NCBI RefSeq assembly: GCF_037975245.1 | Contig: NC_092580.1 | Location: 25,710,501 to 25,774,500 of the forward strand | Length of the DNA stretch: 64,000 nt | Reading direction: 5' to 3' | Source: Apostichopus japonicus | Taxonomy: Eukaryota > Echinodermata > Holothuroidea > Aspidochirotida > Stichopodidae | Shown: positions 54,500-63,733 of the stretch, one piece after another | Layout: every line of letters starts with the position of its first letter | Numbering within the stretch: the first letter of the stretch is position 1 | Program-made: the position numbers and the translations under genes | Notes under the pieces: generated by a model | What the model was told of the DNA's origin: nothing | The model's input: only the letters and a program-made list of their open reading frames with translations | Database searches by the model: none

Positions 54500-55450
54500 C
54501 ATAATATATATGTCAGATATATTGTTTAAGTAACTTGTTGCTTAAAACAACACCCAAGTCAAAACGTGTTGCTGTATATGCATAGTTGCCTACACACTTT
54601 AGTCAACTGAGTACAGGAAATCCAATAACGTATCATATCATGACCCTATCCTGACTGCTTTTCTTTTTCTTTTACTTAATATATTACTTGGATCTAGCAA
54701 TATCAATAAAAATGATGAAAAATAAAAAGAATTAACTTGGAGGGTTTTGAAAGTGAAGTAAAAAAGAAATGATAATACTAAGTTATGGCACATGAAGATG
54801 CTGTATTTGACTTAATTCCGTTTAAATGGTTAAATTACTTTAATCTCATAGACTTTCAATTTAGTGATACTCATTCATATGCAAATATTATTAGACTCGT
54901 ACGATTTGGAGTAGCCCAATATGAAATGCATCATATACCTGATACAAACTGAAACCATGGCTCATTATGGATAATCAAAAAAAAAAAAACAATTGTACGA
55001 ATTCAACGGATTTTTGTCAAGGCATATACACGTTGTTCATGACATATGGTTTGTTATGTTTTGTTTCTTTTTTCCGTCTTGTCTTGGTTTGGTTTTGTCT
55101 TCAGTAAAATATTCCGCATTAATATGGTAGACTAAAAGAGCGTACAGAAAAGGGCGCAACCATCTTTATATATGGGGAAAGACCCCAGAGTACATTATAT
55201 AAACATATAACTTGTTTGTAAAGTACAACCCCAAAAGCCGAATATAGTTCAATAACGCATCTCTATTTGAATGTCCCCTCCTAAGACACCTCCTCTCAAC
55301 AACATAACATATTACTCCCCCTCCCCATTTCCACAGTACACAACTGGTAGTTACGCCCTTGGTATAGAACGTATGAACCCTGCAGACGCTCCATTTTTCA
55401 CATTGTGCAATGGCATATATGTTAATTCTTTGTTCATTTTCTCATTACAG
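54500..55450. other. AT-rich sequence upstream of the Ig-domain exons; no supported exon
   Basis: The stretch ends in a good pyrimidine-rich acceptor (TTCATTTTCTCATTACAG, 55,433-55,450), so its right part is intron. The ATG at 55,039 opens a hydrophobic 22-codon frame that ends in CAG followed by a stop, but it has no phase-1 donor and looks like intronic pyrimidine tract. No signal-peptide exon that would join in phase 1 to the exon at 55,451 was recognised. Confidence 0.5.
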
Positions 55451-56095
55451 TACCATTAAAGGATTTGACCATACATGACTGTTTCGTTAGTGATCATGAA
55501 TTATGTAAGAAGACAAACATATCTGAAGGGGAATCCGCTTTGGTATGTAACGCAAACAATACCAAACCACCGGTAGAAATATCATGGCGTTCACTAAAAG
55601 AAGGGGACATGCAAACAGATTATGACTTAAAAGATTACACTTCCAAGTTTATTGACAGGATGCCGTTGTACTCCACAATATCTACTCTTAAATATGACAC
55701 AAAGCTATTTTCGTTGGAATATTTTACCTGCATAGCGACTGGTATCGCTGTTCGAGATGTAGCCAGTGCATCGACTATTGTAAAAGGCATTAAGCAGTAC
55801 GACGATCATACTAGCAGAGTGACTTACGTGTTAGAAGGCAAATCATTACCATTGTCATGTCCACGTCCAAATTATCCCTTTGGACTATTAAGTGCTACAT
55901 TTTCAAATCGATCTTCAACCATAATAATGGAGCGGGGGTTACACATGCAACCACGATGCCCGAGCCCGTGGAATTGTAAATTCTCTGGAAATGACTTAGT
56001 GTCGATAGTTGTGCCTACCTATAACATTTCACTCGAATGCGTATCTAGCTCAGGTGTCATGGCTACCACGGATGTGATACATGTATCTACTGTAG
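55451..56095 (+). CDS. Exon with two Ig-like domains (ectodomain)
   Basis: This 645-bp exon is flanked by TCATTACAG and the strong donor GTGAGT, phase 1 at both ends. The first full codon is Pro (residue 1 here). Domain 1 has the classic Ig core: Cys32, Trp45 (ISW) and Cys93 in a YFTC context, 61 residues between cysteines. It is preceded by an extra pair, Cys10 and Cys18. Domain 2 has Cys136 (LPLSC) and Cys196 (ISLEC), 60 apart, no obvious core Trp, and an additional close pair Cys169/Cys175 around CPSPWNC. N-glycosylation sequons are NIS (22), NNT or NTK context (35-36), NRS (152) and NIS (191), consistent with an extracellular location. Encoding two Ig domains in one exon is less common than one per exon. 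The ligand is unknown. The frame is open upstream to a TTG, but the splice acceptor makes an internal exon far more likely than a start here. Confidence 0.85.
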
Positions 56096-56719
56096 GTGAG
56101 TAGTATGTTTCTTACGGTTAGTGCTTTACTAACAACGAACATAATAATTAAACATTTCGGAGACGTGCATCCAAATGTATGCTGATTTCGCCGACCTTGA
56201 AATGATTTCCTTTTTCACACACAAAGACAATTTTTTTTGTGTGTTGTGTATTACCAATCGTGACTTAAACATGTTTATTCAACTACCAAATTGCAAATGC
56301 ACTCTTATCAAAAGTTGTTCTTTAGTATAATCATGTATTTGAAATAGTCTGACGAAACCACCACTTAATGTGATTACAAATGGACGATAAGTTCATTGGT
56401 ATATTTACTACTTTTTTACTTGTAAAGGGAGAATATAATTTACGTTCTCTGTCAATTGCATGAGTCGTTTTGAACATGTCACGCTATGTTCAGTTTGAGT
56501 TACAAAGTTGGATATAAAATTGATAATTGAGCGTGCAACCCCTTTGAACATTTAAAAAAATAAAAGTACACCTTTTTATGAAGGTAGTTAGATTAATTGC
56601 CTTGTTACATATGGAACAATGTTCAACAATGTAAATAATTGTTCTTTTAATTGCTGCTTCACAGGCTTATATATTTTCGTTTGCTCTTAATATTACTTTT
56701 TCTGCTCTTTTCACTTCAG

Positions 56720-57055
56720 ATAACTCATTGAAATCTGTTGTTAGCATTGATGGGTGCGGAAGTGTGGTTAAAATGTGCGAACGTACAACAAGTCTAATTG
56801 GCAATATTTCTTGTTCACTACTGAACACTAAACCAGACATCCAATTAACTTTTGCACAGAGTGAAAGCCCAAGGGTTACCATCAGCAGAGAGTGGCGCTA
56901 CACAGATGAGAATCATTCCACAAATACTTTTGACAATTATGTAATATCTGAGTATCATATAAGTCAATGTGATGAAGTCATAGAACTTAGTTGTTCGCCA
57001 GCTTCTGTAGAGATTGCCAAGTTCCAGAATACAGCTGTTATTCATCTGAAACCAG
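56720..57055 (+). CDS. Exon with third Ig-like domain, paralogous to domain 1
   Basis: This 336-bp exon runs from acceptor TCACTTCAG to donor GTAAAC, phase 1 at both ends. The split codon with the previous exon gives Asp. After that codon the key residues are Cys12, Cys19, Cys31, Phe44 and Cys91. The spacing matches domain 1 of the previous exon: an extra N-terminal Cys pair, then Cys, 13 residues to the core aromatic (Trp there, Phe here), and about 60 to the last Cys. The stretch CSLLNTKPDIQLTF resembles CNANNTKPPVEISW of domain 1, so the two domains are probably duplicates. Sequons NIS (28) and NHS (64) fit an extracellular location. Confidence 0.85.
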
Positions 57056-57356
57056 GTAAACGTATAATAAAATGTTTCTAAATCACCATTGCCAACTTGC
57101 TCCGTGACAGTACGGGATCTTAATTTAAGAAAAAACCTTCATAAATAAGATGTTCATGAAGTATTATAAGCACGCAATTTTTCTCAGTCTTAAAGTAAAT
57201 AAAAATGTCCAATTCAATTAATTACAGCAGCATTCATTGTGTTTGTTTACATGAAGGTGAGTTGTTTTCTTGGTGTGTGCTTTAAGAGTAACATAAACAT
57301 ATGCTTTAAAGACAATAGAAGCGTTCCTTATTATGTATTCTTTCTCACGGTTTCAG

Positions 57357-57482
57357 ACGCAAGTGAATGTCAAGTGCCCAAGAACGGATCTTCAAAGACT
57401 GTTACAGCTGTTGTAATAGTTATCATTGTGTGTGTGCTCATGATTTCCGTTTTGGCTGCAACATTCTTCATCAAGCGAAGAG
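57357..57482 (+). CDS. Transmembrane exon
   Basis: This 126-bp exon runs from acceptor CACGGTTTCAG to donor GTATAT, phase 1 at both ends. A short juxtamembrane stalk (DASECQVPKNGSSK) leads into a hydrophobic helix, TVTAVVIVIIVCVLMISVLA and ATFF, followed by the basic stop-transfer residues KRR. This is a typical single-pass type I anchor, placing later exons in the cytoplasm. The stalk Cys could form an interchain disulfide (inference). Confidence 0.9.
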
Positions 57483-57749
57483 GTATATATATGAAAAATT
57501 TATATATGTCAATATCATTGACCCCCTTTTGAAATATCGCATGTTATAAAAGCATGGACGCCAATGAAGTGAACGGTAACTTTATTACCGAATTTATTTT
57601 TTCCGTCCTTGAGAGCTTGCCGGAGAGCACAACTGAATAACTGTGATTGTATATACTAAATTTGCTTTTCATGTTTGTGGCACAACTCGTTGTTTATACT
57701 AGATTAAACATCCAGTTCAAAAAATGTATAATTTGTGTTTTCTTCAAAG

Positions 57750-57859
57750 GCCGTTCGAAAAGAGAATCTGGCAGTAGTGGAATGAACATGTCCCAGATAG
57801 AATCACAAGACCAATCAACCAATACGGAACACGAAAAAGAACCACTGTTACAGGGGCTG
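57750..57859 (+). CDS. Cytoplasmic linker exon with acidic dileucine motif; phase 1 to phase 0
   Basis: The acceptor is TTTTCTTCAAAG and the donor GTACGA. The exon has 110 bp, entering in phase 1 (the split codon gives Gly) and leaving in phase 0. It begins with basic residues (GRSKRE), continues with a Ser/Gln/Thr-rich stretch, and ends EHEKEPLLQGL. EKEPLL fits the [DE]xxxL[LI] sorting consensus bound by clathrin adaptor complexes, suggesting endocytic or endosomal routing (family knowledge; not shown here). No ITIM or ITAM tyrosine motif is present. This is the only exon that changes phase and so separates the receptor half from the micro-exon tail. Confidence 0.82.
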
Positions 57860-58096
57860 GTACGATTGTCTTTCGGAATTTGTAACTTGATGCTAGATAA
57901 GTCAGGGTCATATTGCATCTAAGATTGTATGTAAATTATTATGATCACGTACGTATTTTCAAACACATCTAACTTTGTATTTCGAAATTCCATGTAATGT
58001 ATTTTCAAACACTTATTGGAACAACAATTCCTACAGTAAATACATTGGCTTTCATTGAGCAGTACGACCTCAGTTTCATTCATACTCTATTTACAG

Positions 58097-58150
58097 CTAG
58101 AATTCGACAACCTTTTCAAGCCATTTTACGAAAAAATAGTTGCTGGCAAG
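58097..58150 (+). CDS. Tail micro-exon 1 (54 bp)
   Basis: Bounded by ATTTACAG and GTAAAA; 18 codons, phase 0 on both sides, encoding LEFDNLFKPFYEKIVAGK. The block is amphipathic and helix-like. YEKI fits the YxxΦ sorting consensus, though it falls inside a probable helix. Its heptad-like start resembles tail micro-exon 8 (IKAEEVLKRL). Confidence 0.78.
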
Positions 58151-58171
58151 GTAAAAGCTCATTGTTTATTT

Positions 58172-58217
58172 CGTTTTCTTTTTCTTTTTCTTTATTCCTT
58201 ATTTATTTATTTATTTT
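58172..58217 (+). repeat. Pyrimidine/ATTT simple sequence in a tail intron
   Basis: TTTTCTTTTTCTTTTTCTTT grades into ATTTATTTATTTATTTT. Simple sequence only; it lies just after tail micro-exon 1. Confidence 0.85.
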
Positions 58218-58692
58218 GCCATTAAAGCAACTTTGTATAATTTATGATCTATCTTTCAATATTAGGAAGTGAACCTTCCATTGTCATATGGGTGATGGAA
58301 AATCGTCAGAACTCATGTATATCGAAGCACTTTCTTTAGCACTTGGCTTTTTCGGTAAACTGTAGAAACTACTTGTAAGCAATGTATTGGTGAGCTTTGC
58401 TTATATACTTGATAAGTTCTGATATAGTGTTGTTCAGAGTTATAATTAGGTATACATTTCACAATTTCCTCATTTATATCAACTAATTATAAAGTTCAGT
58501 ACTTCAGGTAGCATATCTCTTCGTGTTTTTCAAGTTTTTAAATGAAAGTATACACCATTGAAAATGTTTTCCTGATCATTAGTCTTTTAAGGATATAGAA
58601 AGTAAGCATTTGTTTACATAATATTCATATTCAAATATTCCTGTCTTCATTTTCTTTTCGTTGTTATATTTATCTTAACTTTGGCTCTCTAG

Positions 58693-58746
58693 GCAACAGA
58701 CGGAGAGTTTCAACGTCTGTTGATAGAATCCAAAGATTTTTACAAG
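58693..58746 (+). CDS. Tail micro-exon 2 (54 bp)
   Basis: Bounded by TGGCTCTCTAG and GTTAGT; 18 codons, phase 0 on both sides, encoding ATDGEFQRLLIESKDFYK. It is predicted helical by composition and continues the frame of the previous block. Confidence 0.78.
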
Positions 58747-58874
58747 GTTAGTTTCCAACTAATGCTATTGTGACACTTAAACTAATATGTTAGCATTAAA
58801 TTGACAATTACATTAATAAAAATGGCTTTCATTGATGTTATTGTCTAATATTATTAACTATCATTTCCGAATAG

Positions 58875-58934
58875 GTTGCCGATGTCAGAGAGTTTCTTGG
58901 GAAAAGTATATCTAATTTGAATCCTTCCAAAGAG
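58875..58934 (+). CDS. Tail micro-exon 3 (60 bp)
   Basis: Bounded by TTTCCGAATAG, a weaker acceptor, and GTAGGT; 20 codons, phase 0 on both sides, encoding VADVREFLGKSISNLNPSKE. The pattern D-[VI]-x-[EK]-x-[LI]-x3-[IF]-S, with length 20, also fits tail micro-exon 10 at 62,814. Confidence 0.75.
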
Positions 58935-59385
58935 GTAGGTTAAAAATTTTAAAATGAGTTAAAATTCTAGTTCCTGTTATCCATAGTTTCACTATTACAT
59001 AATATATTGTCCATCACTTAAAACTTGTCATCAAGGTACTACATACCTGTATTGCTATACATTGACTATACTTCCATTGCTCATTAAATATCATGTCAAG
59101 GCGGATAGAGTGAGACAAAGATATTAACAAAGAATTCCAGTAATTTCATGGACGATCGTACGCGACTGACGACTTTGAGAAGGTAATGAAATCTTGACAA
59201 CGTTGATTTCAGACTGATTTGTCTTTATCATTGAAAAACTGTTGAAGTGCGCACCATGAGACCAAATCATAACATTCATTACCATTTCTGGTTTTAACAT
59301 TAGATTAACCAGAAGGATATATTTTGAGGGAGAAACAAACAATACTTAGCAAATGTAACTTCAAATATTATCTTCTTTCTATCAG

Positions 59386-59427
59386 GAGTTACTTGCTATT
59401 GCTAACTTCTTCTCGACAAGTCAATGG
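59386..59427 (+). CDS. Tail micro-exon 4 (42 bp)
   Basis: Bounded by TTCTTTCTATCAG and GTAAGA; 14 codons, phase 0 on both sides, encoding ELLAIANFFSTSQW. It is the shortest internal block. The preceding exon ends NPSKE, so a helix would run PSKEELLAIANFF across the joint. Confidence 0.78.
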
Positions 59428-59613
59428 GTAAGAAATCATATCATTTGGGGAATTCAGTTCGACTGCCGTCTTCATTCGTGCTGTACATCCCCTTTAACTT
59501 TAGCAATTGTTATTTCAATTTACATTGTTCAACTATTTATGGTCAAGTTTTGACAATTATATATCATTTTGTTCCACTTCTATTGTAGTTTTCATCATTT
59601 ATGATTTCTTCAG

Positions 59614-59667
59614 ATTTCCTCTAAGGGGTTCGTTACAGTGCTGCAGACCGTGCTGGCAATGAAACAG
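59614..59667 (+). CDS. Tail micro-exon 5 (54 bp)
   Basis: Bounded by ATTTCTTCAG and GTGCTT; 18 codons, phase 0 on both sides, encoding ISSKGFVTVLQTVLAMKQ. It shares the I-x-S-x-G-F-[IV] start with the 61,174 exon (IDSNGFIDI), suggesting exon duplication. Confidence 0.75.
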
Positions 59668-60069
59668 GTGCTTATGACTATAACTTTCCGTATAGTTCAT
59701 TTATGTTGCCCTCTTTGAAAGGTTGAACAATACAATAATGGTGCATGCTTGTTCTGTTTTTTCAAAAACCCAAAACAAAAAAAATAAACATACGTCCGTC
59801 GTTGCAATAAGTTATCTGGTTTTACGTATAATTTAATTGCTGCATATTTGTTTTCTGTTTGACCATGGCACTGGAAGGTAGGTCAAACGGCGAATCCTAC
59901 GTTTAGTTGATATAAAATGGAATTACTCAACTAACAGGTCACCTGTTCTGTGTATTGCTAACTTAATATGATTCCTTTAGTAAACCAGGCTGTTAAGCAT
60001 TCGACAATTCGAGTATTCATTTCATTATAACTGAAAGTAATATTTTCTTCTATTTGAATAATGTAACAG

Positions 60070-60123
60070 ATACCATCTAAAGTTTGTCTGGATATCGTAA
60101 TGGAATTGTTTAACAAAAAGAAG
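60070..60123 (+). CDS. Tail micro-exon 6 (54 bp)
   Basis: Bounded by AATGTAACAG and GTAAGA; 18 codons, phase 0 on both sides, encoding IPSKVCLDIVMELFNKKK. It is amphipathic and helix-like, with a basic end. It can splice in frame either to the terminal exon at 60,581 or to the internal exon at 61,174. Confidence 0.78.
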
Positions 60124-60340
60124 GTAAGATTCTACACGAACATTACTCTAGCACACTATAGTATCCACCGTTTTTTTTTTTAACGTTTTCTGAAGGAAGA
60201 TCCCATTTATGTCAATCGCCAGCTTGTGGTCCAAAACACTGGGAGATGTAGCCTTCATGACTTCTTATGTTCTATAGAAATTGAAAAACAGTTGGCAGGA
60301 TGTATATTATTTTAATATGCTTCTCAAAGAAATCAGTTTA

Positions 60341-60393
60341 TTAACATTATGTTAACATTTTAACATTATGTTAACATATTAACATTATGTTAA
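60341..60393. repeat. Three-copy palindromic mini-repeat
   Basis: TTAACATTATGTTAA occurs three times, separated by short AT spacers (CATT, CAT), inside the intron before the alternative terminal exon. The core is self-complementary (TTAACAT/ATGTTAA), so the stretch could extrude hairpins. Confidence 0.85.
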
Positions 60394-60580
60394 GCCTCAG
60401 AAATCGAGCAAGAAAAACCTGGAATTGTATTACTGATATTATTAAAAATAAATTATCCTGTAGAACATTTAGAAAAGGTTATAAATAATTGCATCATATT
60501 AATTAAAATATCATATAACTGATTTATTGTCGAAACGTTTAATTTGGTTTTTAATTTTTTCTTCTCTTTTCTTTCTTCAG

Positions 60581-60619
60581 GGAGTCTTCTACATTGTTAA
60601 GCTATTGTATGCTTTATAG
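60581..60619 (+). CDS. Alternative terminal exon with stop codon
   Basis: It follows an excellent acceptor (TCTTTTCTTTCTTCAG) and reads GVFYIVKLLYAL then TAG at 60,617-60,619, in phase 0 with the previous exon. There is no donor before the stop, and AATAAA follows 43 bp later, so it looks like the end of a short isoform with six tail blocks. The alternative is that this is the true gene end and the exons beyond 61,174 belong to a related neighbouring transcription unit; the matching phase and size of those exons favour one gene with two 3' ends. Confidence 0.7.
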   Translation, partial: GVFYIVKLLYAL

Positions 60620-60661
60620 AAGACTTCCTTTCACATTGTATATTTGCACGTAAAAAAACAA

Positions 60662-60667
60662 AATAAA
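60662..60667 (+). terminator. Poly(A) signal AATAAA after the alternative terminal exon
   Basis: Canonical AATAAA 43 bp downstream of the TAG at 60,617, within an A-rich stretch (AAAAAAACAAAATAAATC). The cleavage site is expected some 10-30 bp further. AT-rich DNA contains many chance AATAAA hexamers, so the support is its position after a stop codon. Confidence 0.55.
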
Positions 60668-61173
60668 TCAAATCAAATATGCACCGTTTTTATATATTTC
60701 TACATCCGCTTTTAATATAGCGAATAGATCACCTTATGCTCCACAATCACAACTGAATCTACATTGCGTTATGCAGCTCATCTTGAACTACTTATCATCA
60801 AAGTGAAGGCTTAAAACAATGAATTTTGCCAGAGTCAATCTTACTCCATAATGAAAAGAATTCCATGGACAATTACGCAATTAATTTACGAAGTTATACA
60901 CATATGGCTAAGCTTGCCATTTTTCGTAGGTCTGTTTAACATTTCAGTCATATTTTTGTTAGTGATTACATCTTTATGGTAATACAGCATCTTATGTACA
61001 TGCTCTTTAGTTCGACATTGCTAAACCAATCATCGAGTAAACTATATTATTTCTAAAATGAATTGGTAATCCAAATATTTCGTATTGACACAGAGAAAGG
61101 AGCTAGATTCCTTTTCGAAAGGTGAAAATTTCAAATTATTTGTATGATAGGGCAATACCTCTTTTCTTTCCAG
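60668..61173. other. Intron or intergenic stretch between the alternative end and the next micro-exon
   Basis: Nothing convincing is seen apart from a possible acceptor at 61,093 followed by AGAAAGGAGCTAGATTCC and a donor-like GGTGAAA, which would give a 27-28-bp exon in the wrong phase. Not called. Confidence 0.5.
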
Positions 61174-61227
61174 ATTGATTCAAATGGTTTCATAGATATA
61201 ACCAAGATTCCAATGGATCAGAAAAAG
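61174..61227 (+). CDS. Tail micro-exon 7 (54 bp)
   Basis: Bounded by CTTTTCTTTCCAG and GTACGA; 18 codons, phase 0 on both sides, encoding IDSNGFIDITKIPMDQKK. DSNGFID looks superficially like part of an EF-hand loop, but the remaining ligand positions and flanking helices are absent, so calcium binding is not claimed. Confidence 0.78.
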
Positions 61228-61374
61228 GTACGATCGAAATCATGGTCAGCATGGAAAACGAAAACGTAAACTTCGTTAAACTTCCTGTAAAATTAGAGGT
61301 TTTGTATTTTGCTAGAGATGAAGATTAGAATTGGAAGGGAACACACCGTTAACGTTTTATTCGTATTTTAACAG

Positions 61375-61428
61375 ATAAAAGCTGAAGAAGTGCTTAAAAG
61401 ATTGAGACTTGCGACTACTGAAAACAAG
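61375..61428 (+). CDS. Tail micro-exon 8 (54 bp)
   Basis: Bounded by CGTATTTTAACAG and the strong donor GTAAGT; 18 codons, phase 0 on both sides, encoding IKAEEVLKRLRLATTENK. Strongly helical composition. It begins a series of lengths (18, 18, 20, 16, 19) that parallels tail exons 1-5 (18, 18, 20, 14, 18). Confidence 0.8.
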
Positions 61429-62455
61429 GTAAGTGTAAACTCCCAAGTGTAATTACAGGTCCGCATTGCGTATATCCTGAAGTTCTAGCATTCCATTGTT
61501 ACTTACATTCATTTACATATCAGCAAATAGCGATTGATGAAAGAAGATTATGTGATAGAAGTTTTAATCGGCGAACCCAATTAACGTGTAACGAATCTTT
61601 ATGTAAAAATTGACAATTTATTGTCCCAAACAATTACACATGCACACCGCACCTTTGTTATTCATATTGATAATCAATCAATCATATCATATTTATCAAG
61701 TGACGTGTCAGACGAATGAGTTTTACGTAACGATAACTGCCAATCAAAACCTACAGAAAGAAGAAAAATTAGCTATTAATAAATAATACAAATATTCATG
61801 ACGCGCATTGAAGCTTTCGATAACATGGGAGCTAGCTAGCTAGCCTAACGCAGGCAAACCATGGGTGTGTTACTTGCAGTGTGTACGTATTATTAGTGTA
61901 TTACTAACGTTTATTAAACGAATCATTCATGGCATATGCAAGGCTCATAATTACAATAAATACAAGATTAGGCTTACGCTATATTCATACGACATTAGGC
62001 CTTCGATAAAATGTACGATATATAATTTCGCTAACGTGTTGTTCAAATTGAACAATCAGTCCCCATGTGGGTATTTTCTGTCACTTCAAGTCCGTTCTAG
62101 TCATCGCCCACTTTGAGATTGGATTTCCGAAAACTGCACGATGATTTCACACGTATTGCGCAGTACTGAGGCAACCTGATGTGACAATGATGCATGAAAT
62201 GCAAATGTATTAGACATAACGTTTATTCTTTTTGCTAGCTTTTGTAAGATTCGAGAATGTTTTTCACGCAAAATATGTTTGGTACATGTTTGGAGTAGCG
62301 TAAGGATCACAATCAATGGTATGCAGGCGTCATTTTTGGATGATACTTAAAGGCAGTATGCTCCTTTAAGCCGATTCACTTACCTACCTGAGTCGTAAAA
62401 TGTTGGAAGGGGTAATATGAAAAGTGAGTAAAACCTACCCTATCTATATTCACAG
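61429..62455. other. Longest tail intron (1,027 bp), no exon seen
   Basis: The open frame at 61,865-62,116 starts at GTG, lacks matching splice sites and has no recognisable composition, so it is treated as chance. A (GCTA)n palindromic stretch GCTAGCTAGCTAGC lies at about 61,831. An acceptor-like CAG at 61,523 opens about 30 codons but has no phase-0 donor. Confidence 0.6.
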
Positions 62456-62509
62456 GTTCCACCAGCACTCAAAGCGGAAATATTAACGAAATACTATGTT
62501 CTTAACTTG
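62456..62509 (+). CDS. Tail micro-exon 9 (54 bp)
   Basis: Bounded by TCTATATTCACAG and the strong donor GTAAGT; 18 codons, phase 0 on both sides, encoding VPPALKAEILTKYYVLNL. PPAL followed by a helix-like run resembles the start of an alpha-solenoid helix (inference). Confidence 0.8.
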
Positions 62510-62813
62510 GTAAGTTCCTCTGCCAATCCCATCTCATCCATCGTGAGCACGACGAAATACTTCAAATTTTCCATTTCTGTTTATAGTAAGGACAAACGAA
62601 GTCCTTTGCGAAGTCACCATATTGACCTGGAGTCATCGTATGTGAACGCTGTAACATTATCCTTTATCATTCTGTCAGTTCATTGAAATTAATTTGAATA
62701 AAATGTAAGACTTCTTAGAAGTATATTTAGCTGTTTCGTTGCATAAGACAATTTTTATTTAAAGAGAACTGAAGTAAAATTGGGTTCTTCTTTCTGTCTT
62801 TCTATTTCTACAG

Positions 62814-62873
62814 TTAACAAGGAAAGACATTGACAAAAGTATTCATATGGGCTTCTCTAAACCGAAAGATAAA
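62814..62873 (+). CDS. Tail micro-exon 10 (60 bp)
   Basis: Bounded by TTTCTATTTCTACAG and GTAATA; 20 codons, phase 0 on both sides, encoding LTRKDIDKSIHMGFSKPKDK. Same length as tail micro-exon 3 and similar in pattern (DVREFLGKSIS against DIDKSIHMGFS). Confidence 0.78.
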
Positions 62874-63366
62874 GTAATATGTGTTAAATGTTATTTTTGA
62901 TGGACTAAAACTACAAGTTCATGTGATTTAAAATTAATTTACTGTCTAAGCATGAACAAATATAGTATGTTATACTGGGTTATACAAGCCGAAATAAGCA
63001 CATACTGAAAATCGAAGAAGGTATTTTGAGCGTTAAAGAAGTTCACGCAATTACAGCCGGAAAAATCTTAACTTTTACAAAAACTGCATATACATCACAG
63101 AAACGATTGTCATCACTCACCACACAAATAATTCCTAGCAGTGATGATGTTATGTTACAAAACTATACGCCTTGCCATCATTTCAAATAATGTAAAATGA
63201 TCACTGTTCTTCCTTTCTAACGATATATATTTAAATGTTTAACTATGATTTGTTAACAGGTCGTTCCCTAGTAACTCCAAACCTCTGTATTGCATCAGTT
63301 GGTTGCACTTTTATTCTACTTCGTACATAGGCCATTCTTATTTGAGACATTTTTCTTCCTCTCTAG

Positions 63367-63414
63367 ATTCCTTTTTTATACATTCTACTAGTTATAGAGG
63401 AATTATACAGTGAG
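63367..63414 (+). CDS. Tail micro-exon 11 (48 bp)
   Basis: Bounded by TCTTCCTCTCTAG and GTAAGA; 16 codons, phase 0 on both sides, encoding IPFLYILLVIEELYSE. It is hydrophobic but too short and too acidic at its end for a membrane span; it would suit the buried helix of a solenoid. It is the positional counterpart of tail micro-exon 4. Confidence 0.78.
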
Positions 63415-63733
63415 GTAAGAAGAATTGTGTTTATAAGCAGAAGGAATGTATGTAAGGACGAGCTACATATATCGACAGCTGTATGAGAATTTATACCGGT
63501 ATGAGGTTGATCCGTCAAATAGCAATAGCCTCAGTGACAATACGAGAGAACGTGATAATTTTTGCTGTATCGTAGAGAGTATTTTTGCCAATTTATTGAA
63601 TATGTAAGGTCACTCTCACGTTTTTTTCACTTCAATTCCTTGTGTAATGTTAATAATTACAATGCGTTAATACAGTGGAAAGTGTCAGTATAGTTTAACA
63701 TTTTATCACATCTATTTCTGTGTTACTTTACAG

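Noticed and set aside
55039-55107. Hydrophobic 22-codon frame (MTYGLLCFVSFF...) as signal-peptide exon
   Set aside because: It ends in a stop codon, has no phase-1 donor, and reads as an intronic pyrimidine tract.
56667-57045. Minus-strand frames opposite the third Ig exon
   Set aside because: They are antisense shadows of the exon at 56,720-57,055.
61174-61227. EF-hand calcium-binding loop (DSNGFID)
   Set aside because: Only part of the loop pattern is present; the 12-residue ligand set and flanking helices are missing.
61865-62316. Frames of 83 (+) and 71 (-) residues in the long tail intron
   Set aside because: The + frame begins at GTG; neither has matching splice sites or recognisable features.
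63290-63340. Additional micro-exon after TTGCATCAG (LVALLFYF then GTACAT)
   Set aside because: It would be only 24 bp with poor acceptor context, and adjacent real exons are larger and better bounded; too weak to call.
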